The notes under the pieces are model-generated. The model ran no database searches, was not told the origin of the DNA, and worked only from the letters and a program-made list of their open reading frames with translations. The position numbers and the translations under genes were made by a program. Source: CAXBMB01 sp052078155 (GTDB lineage Bacteria; Pseudomonadota; Alphaproteobacteria; Kiloniellales; DSM-21159). Taken from it: a stretch of DNA of 64,000 nt. Below, one piece after another: positions 17,129-26,189 of the stretch; the first letter of the stretch is position 1, and each line of letters starts with the position of its first letter. Where the stretch lies: contig JBQJBP010000001.1 of NCBI GenBank assembly GCA_052078155.1, positions 868,001 to 932,000 of the forward strand. The letters run 5' to 3'.

Positions 17129-18724
17129 GTAACCCAAAGCTGCCCCGTCTTTACGGGGGTCAGACCCGCCGGTCAGGACACCCTCTTCCCAATCAATCTG
17201 GATGGCCTGAGCGCCACCAATGGGGGCGGGAATCGAGTCTTTCAGCACATGTCCCTTGGCCCGCAGTTCAGCCCGAACGGCTTCACCAATGCCGCTTTCA
17301 ACGTCGATCCGTCCATCATCGTCTTCCGGGAACAGACGAGGCAGATCAATGGCTTCCTGCACATCCAGCCCAAAGTCGATGATGTTGCTCAACAAGCGGG
17401 CCTGACCGCAGGCCTGATAATGACCGCCCATCACACCAAAAGGCATCACGGCTTTGCCATCCTTCACCAGCATCCCGGGGATGATGGTGTGCATGGGGCG
17501 TTTGCCCGGTGCAATGCAGTTCGGATGGCCGGGTTCCACCCGGAAGGAACAGCCTCGGTTGTGCAGCATCACCCCTGATTTAGGGGCCAGGCGCACGGAA
17601 CCGAAGGAATTGAAGATGGAGTTGATAAAGGAAACCGCGTTGCGGTCCTTATCCACCACAGTGATGTAGACCGTATCCTTGTGCTTGGGGAACTCAGACG
17701 GCGGCAGCTCTTCACTGCGCTTGTCCGGGTCAATCCCGGCAGCCAGTTTCGCCGCACGGTCTTTATCCAGCCAGGCCCCGACGGGAATGTCGGCCTGGGC
17801 CGGATCAGCCAGCTGCTCATCCCGGTCACGGTAGGCAATGCGGGTGGCTTCAATTTCCAGATGCAGCCGTTCCGCTGACAAAGGATCCATGCCGGAGAAA
17901 TCGAAGTTCTCCATCATGTTCAGCAGGCCAAGAGCCGCAATCCCCTGCCCGTTCGGCGGGCACTCATAGACGTCGTAACCGCGGTAGTTGCTGGAGATCG
18001 GGGTAACGAACTCCCCGGCGGCCTCAGCAAAATCCTCCAGCGTGTGGACGCCGCCCAAAGACTGCAGATAGCTGACCATGTCTTCAGCCACCGCGCCCTT
18101 ATAAAAGCCGTCGCGGCCTTCTTTTGCGATCTTTTCCAGAGTATCAGCCAAAGCTGTCTGATGGTGAACAGCGCCAACGGCTGGCACCTCGCCATTGGGC
18201 AGGAAGACTGCCGCTGCATTGGCGTCCTGCTTCAGCCAGTCCACCTGACGGGACCAGTCATGCCGGACCCGGCTGTGGACCGGATACCCCTCACGGGCAT
18301 AGGCAATGGCGGGGGCCAGCAACTCGCTCAGCGGCAGCTTGCCATAGCGGGCATTCAGCTGACACCAGGCATCGACTGCACCGGGAATGGTAGTGGCTTC
18401 AGGACGGCCCCTCTCAATGGAGGTAATGCCCTGATCCAGCAAGGACTGGGCGGTCAGCGCCGCGGGTACGCGACCCGAGCCGTTGAAGGCCACGATGTCA
18501 GCAGATCCCTGCGGGGCATAGAGGGCAAAGCAATCACCACCAATGCCTGTTGACTGGGGCTCCACCACACACTGAACAGCACAGGCTGCAATGGCCGCAT
18601 CCATGGCGGTCCCGCCATCACGCAGAATGTCCAAAGCAGCAAGGGTTGCCAGGGGATGGGACGTCGCAGCCATACCTTGACGAGAGTGGACCGGAGACCG
18701 GCCTGCAAGTTCTAAGTTTCGCAT
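17126..18724 (-). CDS. Gamma-glutamyltransferase family protein
   Basis: A 532-residue Ntn hydrolase of the gamma-glutamyltranspeptidase family, made as a precursor that cleaves itself. The nucleophilic threonine is in HKDTVYITVVD, where the small subunit would begin, and GGDCFALY and PFGVMGGHYQACG are conserved family segments. The N-terminus (MRNLELAGRSPVHSRQG) has no signal peptide, so unlike E. coli GGT it is probably cytoplasmic. It may act as an acylase or on gamma-glutamyl intermediates. It ends an apparent operon after the class II aldolase and DUF523 genes. Confidence 0.9.
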   Translation of the reverse strand: MRNLELAGRSPVHSRQGMAATSHPLATLAALDILRDGGTAMDAAIAACAVQCVVEPQSTGIGGDCFALYAPQGSADIVAFNGSGRVPAALTAQSLLDQGITSIERGRPEATTIPGAVDAWCQLNARYGKLPLSELLAPAIAYAREGYPVHSRVRHDWSRQVDWLKQDANAAAVFLPNGEVPAVGAVHHQTALADTLEKIAKEGRDGFYKGAVAEDMVSYLQSLGGVHTLEDFAEAAGEFVTPISSNYRGYDVYECPPNGQGIAALGLLNMMENFDFSGMDPLSAERLHLEIEATRIAYRDRDEQLADPAQADIPVGAWLDKDRAAKLAAGIDPDKRSEELPPSEFPKHKDTVYITVVDKDRNAVSFINSIFNSFGSVRLAPKSGVMLHNRGCSFRVEPGHPNCIAPGKRPMHTIIPGMLVKDGKAVMPFGVMGGHYQACGQARLLSNIIDFGLDVQEAIDLPRLFPEDDDGRIDVESGIGEAVRAELRAKGHVLKDSIPAPIGGAQAIQIDWEEGVLTGGSDPRKDGAALGY

Positions 18725-18847
18725 GAGGACTAGCTAACGTTTTTTCGCGAACAACAAAAGTCTTCTCCGGTCACAGTTGTGATGCCGGATCGCCGAATGA
18801 GCAAAGTTAAGCAGAGGCAGCAGCCCTTCTGTCAGCCGGTGACGGTC

Positions 18848-19360
18848 TCAATTCCGCCGCTCTGCTTCCTCTGCCGCCTGAACCAGGTCATCGAAACAGT
18901 CTTCGGAAAAGACAGGCACTCCTGCCTGCTGCAGGATGCTGGCCGTTACGGCAGAACCGGGAATGCGCGTGCCTGCGTGAGAGCCATCATAGATCACTGC
19001 GCTGCCACAGGAAGGACTGCCTTCTTTGAGCAGCGCAAAGGCCACGCCCGCGCTCCGGGCCTGGCGGAGGGTTTCGTACCCCCCCTCCAGATAGCCTTCA
19101 GTGACATCCTGCCCCTGGCTGTCCAGCACCCGAGCCTGACCAGCCAGGACGGCCTCACCGCCCCCCTGCCCGACGATTTCAGCCGGCAGACGGGGGACAG
19201 AAAAGCCCCCCAGCAGTTCGGGACAAAGAACCAGCAAGCGCCCCTGGGCTTTCCAGTGGTCAAGCTGGTCAGCCACCAGACGTTTGTCGCCGCCGTCATA
19301 CCGAACGGGCTGCCCCATCAGGCAGGCGCTGACCAGGATTTTGGGCAGATCTGAAGACAT
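18848..19360 (-). CDS. DUF523 family protein
   Basis: A 170-residue protein with the DUF523 signature: ILVSACLMGQPVRYDGG at the start, LCPELLGGFSVPR, and LKEGSPSCGS. The two conserved cysteines (SACL and PSCG) suggest metal or thiol chemistry, but no function is established. It starts 3 bases after the aldolase-family gene stop, so the two are cotranscribed. Confidence 0.9.
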   Translation of the reverse strand: MSSDLPKILVSACLMGQPVRYDGGDKRLVADQLDHWKAQGRLLVLCPELLGGFSVPRLPAEIVGQGGGEAVLAGQARVLDSQGQDVTEGYLEGGYETLRQARSAGVAFALLKEGSPSCGSAVIYDGSHAGTRIPGSAVTASILQQAGVPVFSEDCFDDLVQAAEEAERRN

Positions 19361-19363
19361 GCG

Positions 19364-20086
19364 TTAATCCCGATAGCCGGGATTGACCTGATCCAGCAAC
19401 CGCTTCATGGCATTGAAATGACCTTCCGGATAAAGCCCGCCTGCTTCCATTTCCGCTTTCGTCTGGGCTGCGCGGTTGCTGCCGATCAACCGCAAGGGCC
19501 GTCCTGAGGACATGGCCAGCAGCTGCACTTCACAGGCTCGCTCCAGATAATAGAGATCATCAAAGGCCCGGGCGATGCTCTCTCCCGCCACAATGACACC
19601 GTGATGGGCCATAAAGAGAATGCGCTTGTCCCCCAGCGCTGCGGCGATGCGGTCACCTTCTTCCGCATCTTCAGCCAGCCCACCGTAGTAAGGGTCGTAC
19701 GCCACTTCGTCATAGAATCGCAGCGAGTTCTGATGAACCGGCTCCAGACGCCCATCTTCGATACAGGTCAGGGCCGTGGCCTGGGGCATGTGGGTATGCA
19801 GCACGCAAACAGCCTTGGGGTTGGCCTTATGCACCCGGCCATGAATGGTAAAGGCCGTCAGTTCCGCCTCTCCGTTGCCGGCCACGTTGTTGCCGTCGCC
19901 ATCCAGGATGAGAATGTCACTCGCCTTGATCTGGCTCCAGTGAATGCCGTGCGGATTGAGCAGATACAGCGACTCCTCCCCGGGCAAGGCATAGCTGAAG
20001 TGGTTGCAGACCCCTTCGTTCAATCCAAAATGCGCCGCCAGGCGCAAGGCGGCGGCCAGATCGCTGCGTGCCTCATGAAATTCCAT
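19364..20086 (-). CDS. Class II aldolase/adducin family protein
   Basis: About 240 residues with the zinc-binding fold of fuculose-phosphate aldolases: NHFSYALPG near residue 30, the histidine pair in VLHTHMPQATAL, and FMAHHGVIVAGES. Members cleave sugar phosphates or act as decarboxylases or epimerases. Ligands are intact, but the substrate cannot be told. The ATG at 20086 has GGAAGGGGAG upstream and is preferred over a GTG two codons earlier. First gene of a minus-strand group with the DUF523 and gamma-glutamyltransferase genes. Confidence 0.88.
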   Translation of the reverse strand: MEFHEARSDLAAALRLAAHFGLNEGVCNHFSYALPGEESLYLLNPHGIHWSQIKASDILILDGDGNNVAGNGEAELTAFTIHGRVHKANPKAVCVLHTHMPQATALTCIEDGRLEPVHQNSLRFYDEVAYDPYYGGLAEDAEEGDRIAAALGDKRILFMAHHGVIVAGESIARAFDDLYYLERACEVQLLAMSSGRPLRLIGSNRAAQTKAEMEAGGLYPEGHFNAMKRLLDQVNPGYRD

Positions 20087-20449
20087 CTTCACTCCCCTTC
20101 CAAAAAACGGGCGACTTGGACGCGCCCTCTTATCAATTAATGGGTCAAGCTATCGGACCGCTCTGGCCTGCACCAGATGGCTGATTGCATACGAGGAATT
20201 CCAACAAGGCATCCTGCAGGCCGAAGTCTCTGTGCAATTTAGTCGCTTGACCAGCCGCCTTTGTCGCCTACAACACACCGCTATACGCGTATTTTTGAAT
20301 AGGTTACGCTGATCACCTTCTGGTCACTGCTGCACAGCGTATTTGCTGCAGACTCGCGGCCAGGCCAAGGATAAGTCATAAAGTGCCTTCCAACGGATTG
20401 AGCATCTGAGTTGGAACAGCACCCGCATTAATCAGGGAGAAGAAACCCC
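20087..20449. other. Divergent intergenic region
   Basis: It separates the minus-strand aldolase operon from adhI and must hold both promoters. CAGGGAGAAG at about 20433-20442 is the adhI ribosome-binding site. The palindrome TACGCGTA (20283-20290) and an imperfect dyad around 20309-20326 are the only candidate sites, and neither can be assigned to a regulator. Confidence 0.4.
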
Positions 20450-21559
20450 ATGGACGTTCGCGCCGCTGTCGCCTTTGAGGCTGGAAAGCCGCTTGAAATT
20501 GTCAATGTACAGCTGGAAGGCCCGCGGGCCGGTGAAGTTCTGGTGGAAATGAAAGCCACCGGACTTTGCCACACGGATGCCTTCACTCTGTCCGGTGAAG
20601 ACCCCGAGGGTCTGTTCCCGGCCATCCTGGGCCACGAAGGTGCCGGTGTGGTTGTGGAAGTCGGCCCTGGTGTCACTGGTCTTGAAGTGGGTGATCACGT
20701 GATCCCGCTTTACACCCCGGAATGTCGGGAGTGTGACTACTGCCTGAATCCGAAAACCAACCTCTGCCAGGCCATTCGCACCACCCAGGGTCAGGGCCTG
20801 ATGCCGGATGGCACCAGCCGCTTTTCCTATAAAGGCAAGCCTGTGCTGCACTACATGGGCTGCTCCACCTTCGCCAACTACTCTGTTGTGCCCGAAATCG
20901 CCCTGGCGAAAGTGCGCAAAGACGCCCCCTTCGACAAGATCTGCTACATCGGCTGTGGCGTGACCACAGGTGTCGGGGCCGTCATCAACACAGCCAAGGT
21001 TGAGCCCGGCTCCAACGTGGTGGTCTTTGGCCTGGGCGGCATCGGCCTCAATGTGATCCAGGGGGCCCGCATGGTCGGCGCCAACAAGATCATCGGGGTG
21101 GACCTGAACAACAGCAAAGACGAAATCGGCCGCCGCTATGGCATGACCGACTTCGTGAACCCCAAGGAAATCGACGGGGACATCGTTGGCCATCTGGTTG
21201 AACTGACCGGTGGCGGTGCCGACTACTCCTTTGAGTGCATTGGCAACGTCAACACCATGCGCCAGGCTTTGGAATGCGCCCACAAAGGCTGGGGCGAATC
21301 CATCATCATTGGCGTGGCCGGTGCCGGTCAGGAAATCGCCACCCGTCCGTTCCAGCTGGTGACCGGCCGCTCCTGGCGCGGCACAGCCTTTGGCGGGGCC
21401 AGAGGCCGCACCGATGTGCCCAAGATCGTTGACTGGTACATGGATGGCAAAATCGAAATCGATTCCATGATCACCCACACCATGCCGCTGGAAGACATCA
21501 ACAAGGGCTTCGACCTGATGCACGAAGGCAAGTCCATCCGTGCGGTTGTGACTTTCTAA
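20450..21559 (+). CDS. adhI: S-(hydroxymethyl)glutathione dehydrogenase (class III ADH)
   Basis: A 369-residue zinc alcohol dehydrogenase that oxidises the glutathione-formaldehyde adduct to S-formylglutathione with NAD. Catalytic zinc ligands are C40 (ATGLCHTDAF) and H62 (LGHEGAG). The structural zinc cysteines are C92, C95, C98 and C106 (ECRECDYCLNPKTNLC). The nucleotide-binding motif VFGLGGIGLNVIQGA and the FGGARGRTDVP segment are typical of class III enzymes. With the S-formylglutathione hydrolase about 1.9 kb away it forms the formaldehyde-to-formate pathway. The symbols frmA and flhA are used in other species. Confidence 0.95.
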   Translation: MDVRAAVAFEAGKPLEIVNVQLEGPRAGEVLVEMKATGLCHTDAFTLSGEDPEGLFPAILGHEGAGVVVEVGPGVTGLEVGDHVIPLYTPECRECDYCLNPKTNLCQAIRTTQGQGLMPDGTSRFSYKGKPVLHYMGCSTFANYSVVPEIALAKVRKDAPFDKICYIGCGVTTGVGAVINTAKVEPGSNVVVFGLGGIGLNVIQGARMVGANKIIGVDLNNSKDEIGRRYGMTDFVNPKEIDGDIVGHLVELTGGGADYSFECIGNVNTMRQALECAHKGWGESIIIGVAGAGQEIATRPFQLVTGRSWRGTAFGGARGRTDVPKIVDWYMDGKIEIDSMITHTMPLEDINKGFDLMHEGKSIRAVVTF

Positions 21560-21631
21560 ATCGCACCTCACTAGTACGCGCCCTGCTAAGACACTCCGGG
21601 CGCAGATACTCAGCCGACTTTACTGTCCGGC

Positions 21632-21677
21632 AAAAAAACAGGGACGAAGGCCACCGGGCTTTCGTCCCTCTTTCTTT
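21632..21677. terminator. Bidirectional terminator, adhI / multicopper oxidase
   Basis: AGGGACGAA (21640-21648) pairs with TTCGTCCCT (21661-21669). A run of A on the left gives the T tract for the minus-strand gene, and CTTTCTTT on the right serves adhI. It lies between two convergent genes. Confidence 0.8.
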
Positions 21678-21701
21678 AGAGAATTAGCTGCTGAAAGCGG
21701 C

Positions 21702-23087
21702 TCAACTGACGCGCACCACCCCCATCATGCCGGTATCCTGATGCTCCAGTATGTGGCAGTGAAGCATCCAGTCACCGGGGTTGTCCGCCAGCAAGCCAAC
21801 GGTCACCATCTCTTCAGATGCCAGCATGACCGTGTCGGTGGGCAGTGGCAGAACCGACCGCTTGTCAGACTTGATGGGAAACACCGCCATGCCATGCAGG
21901 TGAATGGGATGGGCTCTGGGGGTCAGGTTGGCAAACTCAAGGATGTAGCTGTTGTTCCGCTTCAGCTTGGTCAGAGGTTCGGCCAGACAGCCCCCCAGAT
22001 CCGGCCAGGCTTTCTTATTGATGGCCCAGAGCAAAGGCGTGCCGTCATCCATTTTTTCTCCCACACCGGCTGAAAAATCGTAGCGGATCACCGGCGCCCG
22101 GGAGAGATCAGGTCTGTCGATGGGGTTTTCAGCCAGCCTCGGAAGCCCAGCCGCCACCTTTTCGGTATGAGCCTTGGACACCAGGGTGCTCATGACCCAG
22201 GGCTTGGATGTGGAGGTATTGACCAGCTTCACCTCAGCACCCGCCTTTTCAGGCATGCGCACCGCCAGATCCATTCGCTGTCCCGGTCCAACCCACTGGC
22301 GGTGCAGCGGCAAGGGCTCCGTCAGAGGATTGCCATCCAGTGCAATGATCTGGGCCTCAGCCCCTTCCAGCATCACCTTGTAGATGCGCGTGATGTCCAC
22401 ATTGATCAGGCGCAGGCGTACCAGGCCGCCAGCAGGCAGGCCATAGTGTGGATTGACCGCCCCATTTACCGTACGCAGCTTGCCGAAGGTTCCGCCGCGC
22501 GCCGCCCCTTTCAGGGTCATCATGGGTTTGAAGCTGCCGTCCTCGTTAACCCGCCAGTCCTTGGCGACCAGCTCAAGATCCGCATCAAACGCCGGGGGAT
22601 CTGCTTCATCTACAATCAGGGCTCCGCTCAATCCCATGCCCAACTGGGTCACGCTGTTGAAGTGAGGATGATACCAGTAGCTGCCTGCGTCCGGGCAGAC
22701 GAACTCATAGGTAAAGCTCTCGCCCGGCAGGACATCCGGCTGGGTCAGCCCCGGCACACCGTCCATGGCGTTGGGCAGGCGAATGCCGTGCCAGTGGATG
22801 GTGGTGGGTTCCTGCAAACGGTTGATCAGCGTGACACGCAGCCGTTCCCCCTGTTTGACCCGCAGGGTCGGGCCCGGTGCGACGCCATTAAACCCTCTAA
22901 CGGGCGTCATGCCGCCGGGCACCAGCGATTGCGGAAACTCCTGAGCGACCATCTGGTACTCAACCAGTCCCGGTTCTCGGTGAAGAGGTTCCGAGGCCAT
23001 CAGAGACCGCACCCCTTTGCCAGCAAGGACCGCGGTTCCCAGTCCCAGACCGGCCCCGACCAGCATATGTCGACGTGTGAGATACAC
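21702..23087 (-). CDS. Multicopper oxidase, Tat-exported
   Basis: About 461 residues with all four copper-binding motifs: HWHG, YWYHPHF, HPIHLHG and the C-terminal HCHILEHQDTGMM, whose Met is a type 1 copper ligand. The N-terminus TRRHMLVGAGLGLG is a twin-arginine signal, so it is folded with copper in the cytoplasm and moved to the periplasm. The GTG at 23087 has AAAGGAAC at the right distance and is preferred over a start 42 bases upstream. It could be a cuprous oxidase (CueO-like) or a laccase-type enzyme; no methionine-rich insert is obvious. It sits between the two formaldehyde genes on the opposite strand. Confidence 0.92.
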   Translation of the reverse strand: MYLTRRHMLVGAGLGLGTAVLAGKGVRSLMASEPLHREPGLVEYQMVAQEFPQSLVPGGMTPVRGFNGVAPGPTLRVKQGERLRVTLINRLQEPTTIHWHGIRLPNAMDGVPGLTQPDVLPGESFTYEFVCPDAGSYWYHPHFNSVTQLGMGLSGALIVDEADPPAFDADLELVAKDWRVNEDGSFKPMMTLKGAARGGTFGKLRTVNGAVNPHYGLPAGGLVRLRLINVDITRIYKVMLEGAEAQIIALDGNPLTEPLPLHRQWVGPGQRMDLAVRMPEKAGAEVKLVNTSTSKPWVMSTLVSKAHTEKVAAGLPRLAENPIDRPDLSRAPVIRYDFSAGVGEKMDDGTPLLWAINKKAWPDLGGCLAEPLTKLKRNNSYILEFANLTPRAHPIHLHGMAVFPIKSDKRSVLPLPTDTVMLASEEMVTVGLLADNPGDWMLHCHILEHQDTGMMGVVRVS

Positions 23088-23417
23088 GTAATCGTTCCTT
23101 TTACTTTCTCTTGCTCGGTAAAATCTCACCGGGCAAAACCACGAACACCGTCAGGGGGCAAAGGGTGCATTCAACCCGGCAATCATACCATGCCTTCCGG
23201 GGTCGGTTCAGCACTCAATTCTTCTCTCATAGCGCTTGCATGATAAATCAGCAATCCGGTTGATTTTTCTTCCCTCCGACGGCCCCTTTGAGACAAACTG
23301 CGCCCCGCCTATGCAGAGCTGAAGGATGCGCACTCGACACTCAACGGCGCTGCTGGCTTTTCATGCGGCCCCTCAGCGGCTGCACCCATAAAAGAGATTT
23401 AGGAAGCCCGGTACCCA
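23088..23417. other. Divergent intergenic region before fghA
   Basis: No gene seen. It must hold the promoters of the multicopper oxidase gene and of the S-formylglutathione hydrolase gene. TAGGAAG at about 23399-23405 is the ribosome-binding site of the latter. No clear metal-responsive operator was recognised. Confidence 0.4.
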
Positions 23418-24263
23418 ATGCTTGAAAAAGTCAGCAGCAACCGCGCCTTTGATGGCGTTCAAGAGGTCTACAGCCACCCCTCTGAGGTCTGTAACGGCAA
23501 CATGCGCTTTGCCATCTACCGACCAGACCGGGAACTGGCGGGGGAAAAGCTGCCCATGGTGACCTATCTCTCCGGGCTGACCTGTACGGAAGACAACTTT
23601 ACGGTCAAAGCCGGTGCTCAGCGCTTGGCCAGCCAGCTTGGCCTGATCATCCTGGCTCCGGACACCAGCCCGCGCGGCCAGAACATCCCTGGTGAAGACG
23701 ACAGCTACGACTTTGGATCCGCTGCCGGTTTCTATCTGGATGCCACTGAGGAGCCCTGGTCCAAGGCCTATAACATGTACAGCTACCTGACCAAGGAACT
23801 GCCCGGGGTCATTGCTGAAAACTTCAATGCAGACATGGATCGCCAGGGCATCACCGGCCATTCCATGGGCGGGCACGGGGCCCTCACCCTGCACCTGAAA
23901 AACCCGGAATCCTATAAATCCGTATCTGCTTTTGCCCCTATTGTCGCACCTTCACAGGTGCCCTGGGGAATTAAGGCATTTTCTGGGTATTTAGGCGACG
24001 ACAAGAAGACCTGGGAAGACTATGACGCCACCGCTCTGGTCACGAAAAAGCCCAGTAATGCTCACATTTTGATTGATCAGGGCAGCGACGACCCATTCCT
24101 TCACGAACAATTGAAACCGGAATTATTTGACCAGGCCTGCAAAAGCGCGGGGCAGTCATGTGACGTGCGTCTTCAAAAAGGTCACGATCATTCCTATTTT
24201 TTTATAGCAACGTTCATTGAGGATCACCTCAACCACCATGCGAACGTGCTGAACAACCTTTGA
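23418..24263 (+). CDS. fghA: S-formylglutathione hydrolase
   Basis: A 281-residue alpha/beta hydrolase of the esterase D family that releases formate and glutathione from S-formylglutathione. The nucleophile is S149 in TGHSMGGHGA, the acid is in LIDQGSDDPF (224-225) and the histidine is in KGHDHSYFF (about 258). The early LSGLTCTEDNF loop is diagnostic for the family. It completes the pathway begun by adhI and is followed at 50 bases by a secreted PA14-domain gene on the same strand. The symbols frmB and yeiG are used elsewhere. Confidence 0.95.
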   Translation: MLEKVSSNRAFDGVQEVYSHPSEVCNGNMRFAIYRPDRELAGEKLPMVTYLSGLTCTEDNFTVKAGAQRLASQLGLIILAPDTSPRGQNIPGEDDSYDFGSAAGFYLDATEEPWSKAYNMYSYLTKELPGVIAENFNADMDRQGITGHSMGGHGALTLHLKNPESYKSVSAFAPIVAPSQVPWGIKAFSGYLGDDKKTWEDYDATALVTKKPSNAHILIDQGSDDPFLHEQLKPELFDQACKSAGQSCDVRLQKGHDHSYFFIATFIEDHLNHHANVLNNL

Positions 24264-24312
24264 TAAACAAAGGGACCTCTGACCTGCGTTTGCGAGTTCA
24301 AATGGAGACGGT

Positions 24313-24939
24313 ATGACGGTAAAGACCATTCGTAACACACTGGCTGCTGCACTGACGGCTGCCAGCCTTTCCCTCACCGCCTCGGTCGCCTGGGCGAACG
24401 TGGCTCTTCCGGCCAACACGGCAGTCAAAAACGACGGCATGACCCCCGGCCTGGGTGTCGAGTACTATTTCGAGTACTACCGCCACATTGACGAGCTGAT
24501 CGACTGGATGAGCTATCTCAGCCCCAAACCCGGTGAGCCGCTGCCTTCCCTCAACTATGACGTGGGCCAGGGCAACGTTCTGACCTCGAACCAGGACAAC
24601 GGTGTGGGCGCTCACATCCGCGGTTACCTGCACTTTGAGCAGCCCGGTACCTACACCTTCATGGTCAACTCCAACGATGGTGTACGCCTTTGGCTCGGCG
24701 GACAGTTCATCATGGAAGACCCGGGTGTCCACAAAGCCCGCTTCTCCGAACCACTGGAAGTGACAGTGGACGAAGCCGGCTGGTATCCGCTGGAAATGCT
24801 CTACTACGAGCGCAAAAACACCTCGACCATTGAACTGCACTGGTCGAAACCGGGTGACGGCGACGGTTTCACCATCGTCCCCGAAGCCAACTACGCCCAC
24901 ACTCCCGGCAAGCCGCCGGTACCGGGCATGGTCAACTAA
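24313..24939 (+). CDS. Secreted PA14-domain protein
   Basis: A 208-residue protein with a signal peptide (cleavage expected after AWA, about residue 28) followed by a single PA14-like beta-barrel. GVEYYFEYY opens the domain, GYLHFEQPGTYTFMVNSNDGVRLWLGG is the calcium-associated core, and GWYPLEMLYYERKNTSTIELHW closes it. PA14 domains bind carbohydrate or other ligands, often with calcium. There is no attached enzyme domain. It follows fghA closely and shares its terminator, so it is probably cotranscribed, although a link with formaldehyde metabolism is not known to me. Confidence 0.75.
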   Translation: MTVKTIRNTLAAALTAASLSLTASVAWANVALPANTAVKNDGMTPGLGVEYYFEYYRHIDELIDWMSYLSPKPGEPLPSLNYDVGQGNVLTSNQDNGVGAHIRGYLHFEQPGTYTFMVNSNDGVRLWLGGQFIMEDPGVHKARFSEPLEVTVDEAGWYPLEMLYYERKNTSTIELHWSKPGDGDGFTIVPEANYAHTPGKPPVPGMVN

Positions 24940-24986
24940 CGGCGTCTGACCTGAAAAACGGCAGGTAAACCTGCAGACAAGAAAGC

Positions 24987-25022
24987 AAACCCCGCCTCCC
25001 TTCGGCGGGGTTTGTTCGTTTT
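24987..25022 (+). terminator. Terminator after PA14 gene
   Basis: AAACCCCGCC (24987-24996) pairs perfectly with GGCGGGGTTT (25004-25013) around a 7-base loop, and T-rich sequence follows. Confidence 0.85.
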
Positions 25023-25117
25023 AGGCTCCAGAGTGCCTCGAGCTTTCTTGATGGGACTTGCGCAGGCCAGGGGCACAGCTTGATCAGCAAAGCCGGTTTG
25101 GGTACTTTTTGCTTCCA

Positions 25118-26014
25118 ATGTCTGAACTCAAACTTCCTCCGCTCAATGCCATCAAAGCGTTCGAGGCCGCAGCACGACACGGCGGATTCAGGGCCGCTGC
25201 GGATGCATTGAACGTGTCGCACGGGGTCATAGGTCGCCACGTGCGCCTTCTGGAAAATCACCTGGGGGTTACCCTCTTTGTCAGTAAGAACCGCGGCGTT
25301 GAGTTGACCGAAGACGGGCGCTACTACCATGCCACCGTTTCCAAGGCCCTGCGCATGATCGACCGGGCAACAACGGAACTGGCCGAAGAGAACAGCGCTG
25401 ATTTCGTCCATATTCTCGCCATCCCGGGGTTGGCCTCAAAGTGGCTTGGTCCCCGCATGCAAAGCCTGTCCAGCCTCTGGCCCAAAGCGCGTGTGGTGGT
25501 ATGGGCCGGTGATGAATTTGAAGAGGTGATGACGGGAGAAGTCGACTTTGGCATCGGCTATGGCCTGGAAGACGAATTTCCTGGAAAGCTTGAATATCTG
25601 GCCAGTCCCGAGGTTTTCCCGGTCGCCTCGCCTGACTACATCAGCCAAAAAGGGCCGCTGGACAGTTTATCAGATTTACAGCAGGCCGATCTTCTGGATG
25701 AAGACTTCGGGGAATGGTGGGATTTCTTCTTTGAAGAACAGGGCCTGATCAGCCAACGCGCCGCCCGCCTGGTGTACCCCAGTGGATCCCAAACCATCGA
25801 CGCGGCCCTGGCCCATCAGGGTGTCGCGCTGGTCAATGCCTTTCTGGTGGCCCCCGAGCTGCAGTCAGGGGCCCTGCAGCGGGTAACGGATCTGAGCGCC
25901 ACTGCCGGTTCCTACTGGATCATCCGCCCTCAGGAACGCCCCACCCGCCCTATGGCTGAAAGATGTATTCGCTGGATCAAGGAAGAAATCCAGAAATCTC
26001 AAAACATCCCCTGA
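25118..26014 (+). CDS. LysR-family regulator (GcvA-like)
   Basis: About 298 residues. The N-terminal helix-turn-helix is typical (LNAIKAFEAAARHGGFRAAA, then LNVSHGVIGRHVRLLE), followed by a two-lobed effector-binding domain. The opening LPPLNAIKAFEAAARH resembles the GcvA/AmpR branch of the family. The ATG at 25118 (MSELKLP) is chosen because the sequence before it is not conserved. The downstream flavin amine oxidase is on the same strand 175 bases away. LysR proteins usually control a divergent neighbour, and none is present, so the target is unknown. Confidence 0.88.
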   Translation: MSELKLPPLNAIKAFEAAARHGGFRAAADALNVSHGVIGRHVRLLENHLGVTLFVSKNRGVELTEDGRYYHATVSKALRMIDRATTELAEENSADFVHILAIPGLASKWLGPRMQSLSSLWPKARVVVWAGDEFEEVMTGEVDFGIGYGLEDEFPGKLEYLASPEVFPVASPDYISQKGPLDSLSDLQQADLLDEDFGEWWDFFFEEQGLISQRAARLVYPSGSQTIDAALAHQGVALVNAFLVAPELQSGALQRVTDLSATAGSYWIIRPQERPTRPMAERCIRWIKEEIQKSQNIP

Positions 26015-26189
26015 TCTTCTGACGCCTCCCTGGATCTCCCCCGGTCGAAAGACACAGGCGCCCCGTTGATTGGCGTCTTTTAGCTCCCGATACGGCGCTG
26101 TTTCTCTCATCGTCAGGCAGCAAGGCTGTTGCTAGGCTCTGCCCCCAGAGAGCTACATGAACCTCAGCCCAGATCACCGGGAGATTTGA

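Noticed and set aside
20432..21571. 379-residue open frame antisense to adhI
   Set aside because: Shadow of the zinc dehydrogenase; no recognisable domain.
26060..26095. Terminator after the LysR gene
   Set aside because: Only a 4-5-bp stem can be formed before the T run; too weak to call.
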